A stretch of DNA of 64,000 nucleotides from Pseudonocardia alaniniphila (GCF_022524485.1 NZ_JAKXMK010000006.1:1-64000), one strand, 5' to 3'; positions 26,839-36,233 are shown, numbered from the stretch's first letter. The notes: a model not told the origin generated them from the letters alone. A program made the numbers and translations.

Positions 26839-29800
26839 GTGAGCACGCTGCTACGGGGGCCCGGCCCTCTGCCCACCCCGCGGCCGCCGGGTCTCGTCCT
26901 GGTGGCGGCCGATCACACGCAGGGTTCGCGGACCCACAGCGGCGAGCGTCTCCATCACGTCTTCGAGGATCAGGCCGATCGGATGCGTTCCTCCGGAAAG
27001 GAGGATCACCTGGCCGTGGACGCCGGTGAGATCACGCTCACTTTCACGGAGCTCGACGAGCGTGCCAACCGGCTGGCCCGTTTCCTGATCGCACAGGGTG
27101 CCGGCCCGGGTGACCGTATCGCGCTGCTGTTCGACCAGGCGGTGCATTCCTACATCGGGATGCTCGCCGTCCTGAAGATCAACGCCGCTTACGTGCCACT
27201 GGACGTCGGGTTTCCGTCCGACCGGATCGCCTACATCATTTCCGACGCGGGCGCGCGAATGGTGCTGTCGCTCTCGCACGTGCGGGACCGCGTCGACGAC
27301 CTGGAGGATTTCGCGCCCGGTCTCGTGTACGTGGATCAGGCTGAGAACGCCATCGCGCAGCAGAGCCCGGAGCGGCTGTCGGACGCAGAGCGTGGTGAGC
27401 CGGTGGAGGATCTGGCCTACCTGATCTACACCTCCGGCACTACCGGACGGCCCAAGGGCGTGGCGATCGAGCACGCCGGCATCTGCAACTTCGTGCGGGT
27501 GGCCGCGGAGGTCTACGGGATCTCGGCCCAGGACCGCGTCTACCAGGGGATGACGATCGCGTTCGACTTCTCGGTCGAGGAGATCTGGGTGCCGTGGACG
27601 GCCGGGGCGACCCTCGTCCCGAAGCCCGCCGGGTCGACCCTGCTCGGCTGGGACCTGCACGACTTCCTGACCGAGCGGCACGTCACCGCCCTGTGCTGCG
27701 TGCCGACGCTGCTGGCCACCGTCGAGGAGGATCTGCCGGAGCTGCGGTTCCTGCTGGTCTCCGGCGAGGCCTGCCCGCAGGACCTGATCGCCCGTTGGCA
27801 CAGGCCCGGCCGCCGGTTCCTCAACGTCTACGGGCCCACCGAGGCCACGGTCACCGCCACCTGGACCACGCTGGACCCGAACCGGCCGGTCACGATAGGG
27901 CAGCCACTGCCGACCTACAGCACTGTCATCCTGGACCGCGACGACCCGCGGCACGCCCTGCCGCACGGCTCGGTCGGGGAGATCGGCATCGCGGGGATCG
28001 GCCTGGCGGCCGGCTACCTCAACCGCGACGACCTGACGCGGAAGGCCTTCATCCCCGACTTCCTCGGCATCCCGGGCAACCCCTCGGGACGGATCTACCG
28101 CACCGGCGACCTCGGCCGGGTCAACGCGGACGGTGAGATCGAGTACATGGGCCGGATCGACCTCCAGGTCAAGATCCGCGGCTATCGCATCGAGCTGACC
28201 GAGATCGAGTCGGTGCTGCTGCAGGTGCCGGGCGTGGCCGCGGCCGTGGTCGACACGTTCGAGCCGACGCCGGGCGCCACGGAACTGGTGGCCTACTACA
28301 GCCTGCGTTCCGACACGGCTGTGCTGGACCCGGAGGAGATCACGGCGCATCTCGAGGAGCGCCTGCCCACCTACATGGTCCCGGCGTACCTGGAGCAGCT
28401 CGCCGCCATCCCGATGACCCCGCAGGACAAGGTGGACCGCCGGGCCCTGCCCGCGCCCGCCGCGCGGCGCGCCGCCTCCGGAGGCGCCGAGCACGTGGCC
28501 CCGGCGAGCGAGACGGAGCAGCTCCTGGCCGGTGCGCTGGCACGGACGCTGGGCGTGGACCAGGTCTCGGTCGAGGACGACTTCTTCGACGACCTGGGCA
28601 CCAACTCGCTGCTCATGGCCCAGTTCTCGGCCAGGGTGCGCAAGGAGACCGATCTGCCATCGCTGTCGATGCGTGAGATCTACCAGCACTCGACGGTCCG
28701 TGAGCTCGCCGCCGCAGCGGGCGGCTCGATCCCGGCGGCCGAGCGTTCCGCCGAGGCCGGCACCGTGGTCCGCACCAGCAGCGTCGGCTACCTGGTGACA
28801 GGTGCCCTCCAGTTGCTGACCTTCCTGGTCGTCACGTTCGTCGGCTCCGTCGTCGTGGACCGCGTGTTCACCTGGGCGTCCGACGGCACCGACCTGCTGC
28901 AGGTGTTCACCCGGTCCGCTGTCGCCGCCGCGGTGGTCTTTCTGGCCACGACCCTGCTGCCGATCGTGGCGAAGTGGGCTCTGGTCGGACGCTTCACGGA
29001 GCGGGAGATCCGGCTCTGGAGCCTGGGCTACTTCCGGTTCTGGCTGGTCAAGACACTGATCCAGGTCAACCCGATGGCGCTGTTCGCCGGGTCCCCGGTC
29101 TACAACCTCTACCTGCGGGCCCTCGGTGCGAAGATCGGGCGCGGTGCCACGATCCTGTCGCGCAGCGTCCCCGTCGCCACCGACCTGATCAGCATCGGAG
29201 CCGACTCGATCATCCGCCGCAACGTCCTCTTCAGCGGCTACCACGCGGCAGGCGGAGTGCTGCGCACCGGACGGATCACCCTCGGCCGCGACGTCTTCGT
29301 CGGCGAGACGAGCGTCCTCGACATCGGCACGACGATGGGTGACGGCGCACAGCTGGGCAACGCATCGTCGATGCACGAGGGGCAGGTCGTCCCGGCCGGT
29401 GAAGCCTGGCACGGCGTTCCGGCCGAGCCCGCCACCACGAACTACCGGGTGGTCGCGCCGGCTGCGCGCGGCACGCTGCGCCGGTTCGTCTTCGGCACGG
29501 CCGAGATACTGGGCTCGCTGGCGCTGCTGTCGGCGCTGTCGGGCGCGGTGATCACGCTGCTCACCGCCGTTCCGCAGGTGGAGAACTTCTTCGAGCCCCC
29601 GGTCGCCGCGCTCGCCGGTCCGTCGTACTACCTGTCGCTGGTGGCGCTGTCGGCGGTGGTGTTCTTCGGCGGCCTGATCGTGTGGCTCGCAGTGATGTTC
29701 GTGGTGCCGCGCCTGCTCACCCCGATGCTCCGGCCGGGCAGGACCTACCGGCTTTACGGGTTCCACCACGTCGTCGCGTCGCTGATCACCCTCCTGAGCA

Positions 29801-30975
29801 ACTCGCCGTTCTTCATGACGCTGTTCGGCGACTCGTCGGCGGTCGTCGGGTACGCCCGCGGCCTCGGCTACGACCTGTCGGAGACGGAGCAGACGGGGTC
29901 GAACTTCGGCACCGAACTGCAGCAGGACTCGCCGCTCCTGACGAGGATCGGGACCGGCACGATGGTCTCCGACGGCCTGTCCGTCCTCAACACCGACTAC
30001 TCGAGCAGCTCATTCAGCGTGTCGCGGATCGCGATCGGCGAGCGCAACTTCCTGGGCAACGGCATCGTCTACCCGGCCGACGCGAAGATCGGCGCGAACG
30101 TCCTGCTGGCCACGAAGGTCCTGGTGCCGATCGACGGCCCGGTCCGGGAGGATGTCGGCCTGCTTGGGTCGCCCGCCTTCGAGATCCCCCGCAGCGTCGC
30201 CCGTGACAGCGAGTTCGACGAGCTGAAGTCCCCGGAGGTGCTGCGGCAACGGCTGCGTGCCAAGCTCCGGTACAACCTCGGAAGCATGGCCACGTTCCTG
30301 CTGGTCCGTTGGGTGCAGCTCGTGGCGCTGGTGGTCCTTCTGGCGGTCAGTTCGGAGTTCTACCCGCGCTTCGGTGCCGTCGCCACCGTCGCCGGCATTC
30401 TCGCCGACCTGGTCTTCGGCGCCCTCCTCGGAGTGTTCGCGGAGCGCGCCGTGATGGGATTCGGGAAGCTCAGCCCGAAGTTCGTCTCGATCTACGACCC
30501 GTACTTCTGGCGCCACGAGCGGCTGTGGAAGCACAACATGATGTTCGGGATGGCGGGCACCCCGTTCCGCACCGTCCTCTGGCGGCTGCTGGGTGTGCGG
30601 GTCGGCAAGCGGCTCTTCGACGACGGCGGCTCGATCCCCGACAAGACGCTGGTGACCATCGGCGACGATGTCGTGCTGAACAGCGGCAGCGTGATCCAGT
30701 GCCACTCGCTCGAAGACGGGACGTTCAAGTCCGACCGCACGGTGATCGGCTCGGGCGCCGCCATCGGCGTCTCCGCGTTTGTGCACTACGGCGTCACGAT
30801 GGGCGAAGGCACGGTTCTCGAAGCCGACTCCTTCCTGATGAAGGGCGAGGAGACGGCATCGTTCACCCGCTGGGGCGGCAACCCGGCCACGGAGCTGCGG
30901 CCCGTCACCCCGGCTCTCACGGTTGCGGCTCCGGCGGTCCCGGCCGACGCTCTCGAGCAGGCTCTCGCCGCCTGA
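26839..30975 (+). CDS. Pls/PosA-family non-ribosomal poly(amino acid) synthetase
   Basis: A 1,378-residue membrane-bound single-module synthetase. Residues ~40-545 form an adenylation domain: LIYTSGTTGRPKG near 194, FDFSVEEIW near 242, YGPTEATVTATW, YRTGDLG and QDKVDRRALP. A carrier domain follows, with DDLGTNSLLM and the phosphopantetheine site Ser590. From ~645 there are about six membrane segments alternating with three soluble blocks, some with hexapeptide-like repeats (KIGRGATI, IGSGAAIGVSAF). This architecture is that of epsilon-poly-L-lysine synthetase (Pls) and relatives, which join one amino acid into cationic homopolymers. Asp243 would hold the substrate alpha-amino group. GTG 26839 follows gaggag. 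Monomer unknown. Confidence 0.9.
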   Translation: MSTLLRGPGPLPTPRPPGLVLVAADHTQGSRTHSGERLHHVFEDQADRMRSSGKEDHLAVDAGEITLTFTELDERANRLARFLIAQGAGPGDRIALLFDQAVHSYIGMLAVLKINAAYVPLDVGFPSDRIAYIISDAGARMVLSLSHVRDRVDDLEDFAPGLVYVDQAENAIAQQSPERLSDAERGEPVEDLAYLIYTSGTTGRPKGVAIEHAGICNFVRVAAEVYGISAQDRVYQGMTIAFDFSVEEIWVPWTAGATLVPKPAGSTLLGWDLHDFLTERHVTALCCVPTLLATVEEDLPELRFLLVSGEACPQDLIARWHRPGRRFLNVYGPTEATVTATWTTLDPNRPVTIGQPLPTYSTVILDRDDPRHALPHGSVGEIGIAGIGLAAGYLNRDDLTRKAFIPDFLGIPGNPSGRIYRTGDLGRVNADGEIEYMGRIDLQVKIRGYRIELTEIESVLLQVPGVAAAVVDTFEPTPGATELVAYYSLRSDTAVLDPEEITAHLEERLPTYMVPAYLEQLAAIPMTPQDKVDRRALPAPAARRAASGGAEHVAPASETEQLLAGALARTLGVDQVSVEDDFFDDLGTNSLLMAQFSARVRKETDLPSLSMREIYQHSTVRELAAAAGGSIPAAERSAEAGTVVRTSSVGYLVTGALQLLTFLVVTFVGSVVVDRVFTWASDGTDLLQVFTRSAVAAAVVFLATTLLPIVAKWALVGRFTEREIRLWSLGYFRFWLVKTLIQVNPMALFAGSPVYNLYLRALGAKIGRGATILSRSVPVATDLISIGADSIIRRNVLFSGYHAAGGVLRTGRITLGRDVFVGETSVLDIGTTMGDGAQLGNASSMHEGQVVPAGEAWHGVPAEPATTNYRVVAPAARGTLRRFVFGTAEILGSLALLSALSGAVITLLTAVPQVENFFEPPVAALAGPSYYLSLVALSAVVFFGGLIVWLAVMFVVPRLLTPMLRPGRTYRLYGFHHVVASLITLLSNSPFFMTLFGDSSAVVGYARGLGYDLSETEQTGSNFGTELQQDSPLLTRIGTGTMVSDGLSVLNTDYSSSSFSVSRIAIGERNFLGNGIVYPADAKIGANVLLATKVLVPIDGPVREDVGLLGSPAFEIPRSVARDSEFDELKSPEVLRQRLRAKLRYNLGSMATFLLVRWVQLVALVVLLAVSSEFYPRFGAVATVAGILADLVFGALLGVFAERAVMGFGKLSPKFVSIYDPYFWRHERLWKHNMMFGMAGTPFRTVLWRLLGVRVGKRLFDDGGSIPDKTLVTIGDDVVLNSGSVIQCHSLEDGTFKSDRTVIGSGAAIGVSAFVHYGVTMGEGTVLEADSFLMKGEETASFTRWGGNPATELRPVTPALTVAAPAVPADALEQALAA

Positions 30976-30990
30976 CCCCGGTCGTGCGGG

Positions 30991-31224
30991 TCAGTGCCGG
31001 GGGCGGGTCGCGGCGTTCGCCAGCAGGACCGCGATCCAGGGCAGCACGCCGGTGAGCACGACGGCCACGACGCCGGCGACCGGCGTCCAGAGGTAGAGCG
31101 GGTAGGACGCCGCGAAGCCGATGAGATGGACGACCATCAGGATGACGTACGTGCGGCGGCGGTGCGCCTGCTCCTCGTCGAGGGACGGTGCGGCGTCGGT
31201 GATGACCGGTGGTCTGGTGGACAT
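30991..31224 (-). CDS. DUF3099-family small membrane protein
   Basis: A 77-residue protein: a short N-terminal ITDAAPS stretch and an RRRTY basic patch, then two membrane segments ending LPWIAVLLANA. This is the pattern of the actinobacterial DUF3099 family, whose role is unknown. An open frame runs 43 codons further up, but ATG 31224 has a good ribosome site (gggagg), so the short form is used. It is convergent with the Pls-like gene, with 15 nt between stops. Confidence 0.75.
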   Translation of the reverse strand: MSTRPPVITDAAPSLDEEQAHRRRTYVILMVVHLIGFAASYPLYLWTPVAGVVAVVLTGVLPWIAVLLANAATRPRH

Positions 31225-31419
31225 GAAGACCTCCCGGGAAGCCTGTCGACGCGACTCCCCGACAGTAGAACGCGGGGGCGTCGACGTGCCGTCCCGCGCT
31301 ACCGAGATGCCGATCATATGGCCTGTGATCAGCGCAAACGCCAAATCGACCACGGCCGTTCGGCCCTATCCGGTCCGCTGCAGCCGGGCTTACGCTGACC
31401 CGGTTCGGAGGCCCCGGAC

Positions 31420-31698
31420 ATGCTGCGAGATGTGATGGCGACGTACCAGTTCCGCTGCCCGGAGTGCGACCCGCGGGTCGCCGCACCTCCGGTCCGGACG
31501 GCGCGATATCGCGCCGCCCGTGGCGGGCGGGGGGCGCGTCGGCAGTCCGCGCGCATCCGCACGAACCAGGGACTCGACAGGCACCGGCTGCGCGAGGACG
31601 CAGTCTGGGACGTCCCCGAGGTGCCCGCTGCGATCGCACCGGGCACCCGTCGCCGCCCCAGCTCCGCGCTCCGCTTCACCGCGCTGCCGCCGGCCTGA
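31420..31698 (+). CDS. FmdB-like protein with incomplete zinc ribbon
   Basis: A 92-residue protein preceding an amide channel and formamidase, the place where FmdB-type zinc-ribbon proteins usually sit. MATYQFRCPEC (from residue 6) matches the FmdB N-terminus with its first CxxC. The second knuckle, normally a CxxCG near residue 35, is replaced by an Arg/Gly-rich stretch (AARGGRGARR), so a normal zinc site cannot form. The start at 31420 is backed by ggagg at 31407-31411; ATG 31435 would match other FmdB starts better. It may be a diverged or decaying gene. Confidence 0.6.
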   Translation: MLRDVMATYQFRCPECDPRVAAPPVRTARYRAARGGRGARRQSARIRTNQGLDRHRLREDAVWDVPEVPAAIAPGTRRRPSSALRFTALPPA

Positions 31699-31748
31699 TG
31701 AGCGACCGGCGCCACGCGCCGGGTCATGGCGCAGCGAGGAGGACAGAG

Positions 31749-32390
31749 ATGGCCATTGTCGGTCTGCTGTACGTCGGAGCGGTGCTGTTCATCAACGGGC
31801 TGCTGCTCGTCGGGGCCGTAGACCCCAGAGCGGCCGCGCCGATGAACCTCTTCGTCGGTGCGCTGCAGGTCGTCACACCGACGTACCTGATCTTCACGTC
31901 GGGCGGCGACCCGGCGGTGATCCTTGCGGCGTCGGGCCTGTACCTCTTCGGCTTCACGTACCTCTACGTCGGCATCGGGCTTCTGGCGGGGCTCGATACG
32001 ACCGGAGTCGGGTGGTTCTCCCTGTTCGTCGCCATCACGGCGCTGGGCTACTCGGTCGCGAACTTCCAGCTCCTGGGTGACCCCGCGTTCGGCGTCATCT
32101 GGCTCTACTGGGCATTCCTGTGGGCACTGTTCTTCGTGGTACTCGGCCTGAAGCGCGACTCGCTCACCAACTACACCGGCTGGGTGACGATCATCCAGTC
32201 CTGGGTGACGGCAGCGATCCCGGCGATGCTGCTGCTCACCGGTCTGTGGCGCAACCCGACCGCGATCGCGATCGGGCTCGCCATCGGCGGCGCCGTCGTG
32301 TTCGGCGGGCTGTACCTGCTCGACCGCCGTCGCGCCCGCCGTGCACCGGCACCGACCCCTGCACCGTCCGTTCCAGCGGCGACGGGGTGA
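31749..32390 (+). CDS. AmiS/UreI-family amide/urea channel
   Basis: A 213-residue inner-membrane protein with about six to seven hydrophobic segments. Family marks are GLLYVGAVLFINGL at the N-terminus, PTYLIFTSGG, FGFTYLYVG and NFQLLGDPAFGVIWLYWA. The family passes urea or short-chain amides. ATG 31749 follows an aggagga ribosome site. It lies 27 nt before the formamidase gene, so it most likely lets formamide or acetamide into the cell for that enzyme. The C-terminal tail is Pro/Ala-rich. Confidence 0.9.
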   Translation: MAIVGLLYVGAVLFINGLLLVGAVDPRAAAPMNLFVGALQVVTPTYLIFTSGGDPAVILAASGLYLFGFTYLYVGIGLLAGLDTTGVGWFSLFVAITALGYSVANFQLLGDPAFGVIWLYWAFLWALFFVVLGLKRDSLTNYTGWVTIIQSWVTAAIPAMLLLTGLWRNPTAIAIGLAIGGAVVFGGLYLLDRRRARRAPAPTPAPSVPAATG

Positions 32391-32417
32391 CCGACCAGAT
32401 CCGGAAGGAGATCCACC

Positions 32418-33671
32418 ATGCCCGAAGTGGTATTCACCGTCGACCAGTCGAAGTCGATGCGCGACCAGGCGGTCCCGGGGCACAACCGGTGGCATCCGGA
32501 TGTGCCTGCGGCGGTCACGGTCCGGCCGGGACAGCAGTTCCGGGTGGAGTGCAGGGAGTGGACCGACGCCCAGATCGGCAACAACGACTCGGCGAACGAC
32601 GTACGTGACGTCGACCTGACGTCGTGCCACATGCTGAGTGGTCCGATCGCCGTCGAGGGGGCCGAGCCGGGTGACCTGCTGGTCGTCGACATCCTCGACC
32701 TGGGGCCGGTGCAGGCTCCCCAGGAGTTCGGCGACGCCCCCGGCCAGGGATGGGGCTACACCGGCATCTTCGCCAGGGCGAACGGCGGCGGGTTCCTGAC
32801 CGACTACTTCCCGGACGCCTACAAGGCGATCTGGGACTTCTCGGGGCAGGTGGCGACATCCCGGCACCTCCCGGGCGTCCGCTACACGGGGATCACGCAT
32901 CCCGGCCTGTTCGGTACGGCGCCGTCCGCCGAGCTGCTGGCTCGCTGGAACCGGCGTGAGCGGGCCTTGATCCAGACGGATCCGGACCGCGTGCCACCGC
33001 TGGCCCTCCCGCCGCTGGAGGAGAACACGCTGGGCGGAACGGCGACCGGCGACGTGGCCGGAGGGATCGCCCGGGACGGGGCCAGGACGGTGCCCGCCCG
33101 GGAGAACGGTGGCAACCACGACATCAAGAACTTCACCCGGGGTTCTCGGGTCTTCTACCCGGTGCACGTGCCCGGCGCGTTGCTCTCCGGCGGAGACCTG
33201 CACTTCAGTCAGGGCGACGGCGAGATCACCTTCTGCGGCGCGATCGAGATGGGTGGTTTCATCGACTTCCACGTCGACCTGATCAAGGGTGGGATGGAGA
33301 CCTACGGGGTCACGACGAACCCGGTGTTCATGCCGGGCAATGTCGAGCCCCGGTACTCGGAGTTCATGACCTTCATCGGGCTGTCGGTCGACCGCGAGAG
33401 CGACGAGAACTACTACCTCGACGCGACCGTCGCCTACCGGCGGGCCTGCCTCAACGCCGTCGAGTACCTGAAGAAGTTCGGGTACTCGGGCGAGCAGGCG
33501 TACCTGCTGCTGGGTTCGGCGCCGATCGAGGGCCGCGTCAGCGGCGTCGTCGACATCCCGAACGCGTGTTGTTCGCTCTACCTGCCGACCGCGATCTTCG
33601 ACTTCGACATCAAGCCGTCGGCGCAGGGACCGGTGAGGCAGGACAGGGGCCAGTGCGCAGTGACCTCCTGA
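32418..33671 (+). CDS. fmdA: Formamidase/acetamidase family amidohydrolase
   Basis: Cytosolic amidase of 417 residues, cleaving formamide or short-chain amides to ammonia and the acid. Family stretches are GHNRWHPD near residue 21, GNNDSANDVRDVDL near 54, HMLSGPIAVEGAEPGD, GVRYTGITHPGL and GDLHFSQGDGEITFCGAIEM near 256. A strong ribosome site (aaggaga) precedes ATG 32418. With the upstream channel and FmdB-like gene it forms a small amide-use operon, and a strong hairpin follows the stop. Formamide versus acetamide preference cannot be told from sequence. Confidence 0.93.
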   Translation: MPEVVFTVDQSKSMRDQAVPGHNRWHPDVPAAVTVRPGQQFRVECREWTDAQIGNNDSANDVRDVDLTSCHMLSGPIAVEGAEPGDLLVVDILDLGPVQAPQEFGDAPGQGWGYTGIFARANGGGFLTDYFPDAYKAIWDFSGQVATSRHLPGVRYTGITHPGLFGTAPSAELLARWNRRERALIQTDPDRVPPLALPPLEENTLGGTATGDVAGGIARDGARTVPARENGGNHDIKNFTRGSRVFYPVHVPGALLSGGDLHFSQGDGEITFCGAIEMGGFIDFHVDLIKGGMETYGVTTNPVFMPGNVEPRYSEFMTFIGLSVDRESDENYYLDATVAYRRACLNAVEYLKKFGYSGEQAYLLLGSAPIEGRVSGVVDIPNACCSLYLPTAIFDFDIKPSAQGPVRQDRGQCAVTS

Positions 33672-33689
33672 GTTCCGCCGATCAGTGGG

Positions 33690-33720
33690 TGGCCCGCGCG
33701 CCGTCTCGGTGCGCGGGCCA
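33690..33720 (+). terminator. Hairpin terminator after the amidase operon
   Basis: A 13-nt stem, tggcccgcgcgcc (33690-33702) with ggtgcgcgggcca (33708-33720), one G-U type mismatch and a 5-nt loop, lies 18 nt after the fmdA stop. It is GC-rich with only a short following T pair, the usual form of actinobacterial terminators. Confidence 0.75.
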
Positions 33721-33785
33721 TTCCGCGGCACGGACCCGTCGTCCCACGTAGCCTCGACGTACGGGTTCGTCCCTGGAGGCCCTCG

Positions 33786-34034
33786 ATGACCGACGACACG
33801 TCAGACCTGCCCCCGGTCCACCCGAAGCACCTGGCGCGTGAACGCTTCGGGAAGGGGGCGTTGCACGCCGCGCACGACATCACGGAGGCGCTCGCCGAAG
33901 CGGGCGTCGACGACGACGGCGTGGTGGTGCTGCGTACCGACGGGCCGCGCCACAGCTTCGCCCAGCTCGAGGCGCTCATCGACGAGGCTCTCGCGGAGGA
34001 GGCGGAGCACGGGGAGGAGCCGAAGGCCCCGTAG
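33786..34034 (+). CDS. Small acidic hypothetical protein
   Basis: An 82-residue soluble acidic protein; the last 25 residues are mainly Glu/Ala. A ribosome site (tggagg) precedes ATG 33786. No known domain is recognised. It stands alone between the amidase terminator and the SLC13-like permease gene on the same strand. Codon use is like that of its neighbours, so it is probably a real gene of unknown function. Confidence 0.65.
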   Translation: MTDDTSDLPPVHPKHLARERFGKGALHAAHDITEALAEAGVDDDGVVVLRTDGPRHSFAQLEALIDEALAEEAEHGEEPKAP

Positions 34035-34132
34035 GCCCCGGTCAGGTCGGGACTAGCCTGTCGGATGACGTTCGACACCGGTAGGGCGCTTAGCGCAGCC
34101 GGATCGGCGGAGCGAGACGACGCTGGGAGAAC

Positions 34133-35371
34133 GTGGAAGAGCTGGTCGCCGGCATCATCCTGGCGTTGGTACTCCTGGCGGCGATCCGGCGGCCGTTCGG
34201 GTGGAACGAGGCTGCGGTCGGTGTCCCGGCTGCTGCGCTCGTCATGGGGATCGGCCTGGTGCCGGTGGAGGCCGCGCTGGCCACCGCTCGGCAGCTGCTC
34301 CCGACCGTGCTGTTCCTGGCCGCGATCCTCGCGTTCGGCCACCTCTGCGCCTCGGCGGGTGTGTTCGACCATCTCGGCGCACTCGCCGGACGGGCATCGG
34401 CCGGGCGGCCGGCCCGGCTGCTCCTCCTGACCGTCGGCCTCGCCGCGGTCACCACCGCCGTGCTGACGCTGGACGCCACGGTGGTGCTGCTGACCCCGGT
34501 CGTCTGGCGCACGGCTCAGCGGGTCGGCGCCCCGCGACGTCCGCACCTCTACGCCTGCCTGCATCTGGCGAACGCCGGGTCGTTGCTGCTGCCGGTGTCG
34601 AACCTGACGAACCTCCTGGCGTTCACCGCGTCCGGGCTGTCGTTCGGCCGGTTCGCCGCCCTCATGACGCTGCCGTGGCTCGTCACCTGCCTGCTCGAAT
34701 GGCTGGCCCTGCGCGCCTTCTTCCGCCGTGACCTGCCGGATCCCGACCGCGACAACGCCGTGGCCGTCGTGCCGCACGATCCGGCCCCCCGCTACGCCCT
34801 CACTGTTCTCGTGCTCACCGTGGTCGGTATCGGCGTCGCCTCCGCCCTCGGCGTCGCGCCGGCGGTCGCCGCAGCCGGCGGGGTGCTCCTGCTGGCCGTC
34901 CCGCGCCTCCTACGTCGTGAGCTCACGCCGCGCGCGCTCGTGCTGTCGGCCAACCCGGGTTTCTGCGTCTTCGTCATCGCCCTGGGTGTGGTCGTCGACG
35001 CCGTGACGCGCCACGGGCTCGGCTCTGCGCTGGAGAACGCCCTGCCCGACGGTGAGGGCCTGGCTGCGCTGCTGGTGCTGGCGTTCGTCGCCGCACTGCT
35101 GGCGAACGTCGTGAACAACCTCCCGGCCACGCTGCTGATGCTGCCCGTCGTGGCGGGCCATCCCATCGCGGTGCTGGCCGTCCTGCTCGGGGTGAACATC
35201 GGACCGAACCTGACTTACGTCGGATCGCTCGCGACCCTGCTGTGGCGCCGGCTGCTGCCGTACGCCGATCGGCCGCGGGGCGGGCAGTTCCATGCGCTCG
35301 GCGCGCTCACCGTGCCCCCGGTGCTGGCGGCGGCAACGGTCGCGCTGTGGGCGTCGGCATTGCTGCTGTAG
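34133..35371 (+). CDS. SLC13/ArsB-like anion permease
   Basis: A 412-residue membrane protein with about 11 hydrophobic segments and the two-halves layout of the ion-transporter superfamily (ArsB, CitMHS, SLC13). Family marks are LDATVVLLTPV near residue 110, LANAGSLLLPVSNLTNLL near 144, and a mirrored ANVVNNLPATLLMLP plus NIGPNLTYVGSLAT in the second half. GTG 34133 follows gggag. No ars gene is nearby, so arsenite export is only one option; a dicarboxylate or other anion is equally possible. Confidence 0.82.
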   Translation: MEELVAGIILALVLLAAIRRPFGWNEAAVGVPAAALVMGIGLVPVEAALATARQLLPTVLFLAAILAFGHLCASAGVFDHLGALAGRASAGRPARLLLLTVGLAAVTTAVLTLDATVVLLTPVVWRTAQRVGAPRRPHLYACLHLANAGSLLLPVSNLTNLLAFTASGLSFGRFAALMTLPWLVTCLLEWLALRAFFRRDLPDPDRDNAVAVVPHDPAPRYALTVLVLTVVGIGVASALGVAPAVAAAGGVLLLAVPRLLRRELTPRALVLSANPGFCVFVIALGVVVDAVTRHGLGSALENALPDGEGLAALLVLAFVAALLANVVNNLPATLLMLPVVAGHPIAVLAVLLGVNIGPNLTYVGSLATLLWRRLLPYADRPRGGQFHALGALTVPPVLAAATVALWASALLL

Positions 35372-35523
35372 CGCGTGGGCCGCGCGCTTCTGGTTGCACA
35401 CCGTAAATGGGTGGATCCGCCGGAAAACCACCGATCTGCCCCGTTCAGGGGCTCGACGGCGGCCCTGTCGCAGGTACCGTGACAATTTCCAGAATGCGGT
35501 TGACCGGCTGATAGGAGCCGACA

Positions 35524-36123
35524 ATGACCACCTACGAACCCCAGGCGGCGGCGTTGCGTGGCGTGTGGTGGCTCGTGCTGATCCGCGGGATCCTGGCCAT
35601 CCTCTTCGGTCTGTTCGCGCTCTTCTCACCAGGAACGGCGCTGCTCGTGCTGGTGTTCGTCTTCGGCGCGTACGCGATCATCGACGGCATCACCGCGCTC
35701 GTCGCCGGTCTTCGGCACCGCAAGGAAGAATCGCACTGGGGCTGGCAGGTCTTCCAGGGTGTCATATCGGTGATCGCCGGTATCATCGCTTTCGTCTGGC
35801 CGGGCGTCACGGTGCTGGCGATCCTTTTCGTGATCGCTTTCTGGAGCATTGTCAGCGGCGTCGGGCAGATCGTCGAGTCGTTCACGATGCGCAAGCGCGG
35901 ACTGTCGTCGTGGGGGTGGACGCTCGCCGGCGGGATCGTGAGCGTGCTCTTCGGCATCGTCCTGCTGGTGTGGCCCGGTGCGGGGCTGATCACGCTCCTG
36001 TGGCTGGTCGGCGTGTTCGCCCTCGTCTTCGGTGTGATCTTCGTGGTGTGGGCCCTGCGGCTGCGGAAGCTACCCGCGGCCGGTGACCGAACGGGCTCGC
36101 AGCAGACGACACCGACGGAATGA
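35524..36123 (+). CDS. HdeD/DUF308-family membrane protein
   Basis: A 199-residue protein with six hydrophobic segments in three pairs (GILAILFGLFALFSPG, GVISVIAGIIAFVWPG, GIVSVLFGIVLLVWPG), the repeated pattern of the HdeD family; each pair ends in a Pro-Gly turn. HdeD is linked to acid resistance in enterobacteria, but its actinobacterial role is unknown. A ribosome site (aggag) precedes ATG 35524. It is followed by the unusual C/G-tract hairpin and a convergent gene. Confidence 0.88.
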   Translation: MTTYEPQAAALRGVWWLVLIRGILAILFGLFALFSPGTALLVLVFVFGAYAIIDGITALVAGLRHRKEESHWGWQVFQGVISVIAGIIAFVWPGVTVLAILFVIAFWSIVSGVGQIVESFTMRKRGLSSWGWTLAGGIVSVLFGIVLLVWPGAGLITLLWLVGVFALVFGVIFVVWALRLRKLPAAGDRTGSQQTTPTE

Positions 36124-36129
36124 GCTCGG

Positions 36130-36233
36130 GCAGTGGCCCCCCCCCCGGGGCCGGGCCCCCCCCCCCCCCCCCCCCGCGGGGGGGGGGGGGGGGGGGCCCC
36201 CCCCGCGGCCCCCCCCGGGGGGGGGGCCACTGC
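36130..36233. repeat. C-tract/G-tract inverted repeat between convergent genes
   Basis: The 116 nt between two convergent stops consist almost entirely of C and G homopolymer runs, flanked by gcagtggcccc on the left and ggggccactgc on the right, so the ends form a perfect inverted repeat. Its place between convergent genes suggests a bidirectional terminator. The internal runs of more than 15 C and more than 15 G are extreme and may partly be a sequencing or assembly artefact. Confidence 0.75.

Noticed and set aside
26839..30975. Reading the C-terminal part of the Pls-like protein as an independent acyltransferase with hexapeptide repeats
   Set aside because: It is in one frame with the A and T domains, and the tandem membrane/soluble blocks are the normal Pls/PosA arrangement.
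31464..31748. N-terminal extension of the AmiS/UreI channel gene
   Set aside because: ATG 31749 has a strong aggagga site and gives the family N-terminus; the extension has no similarity.
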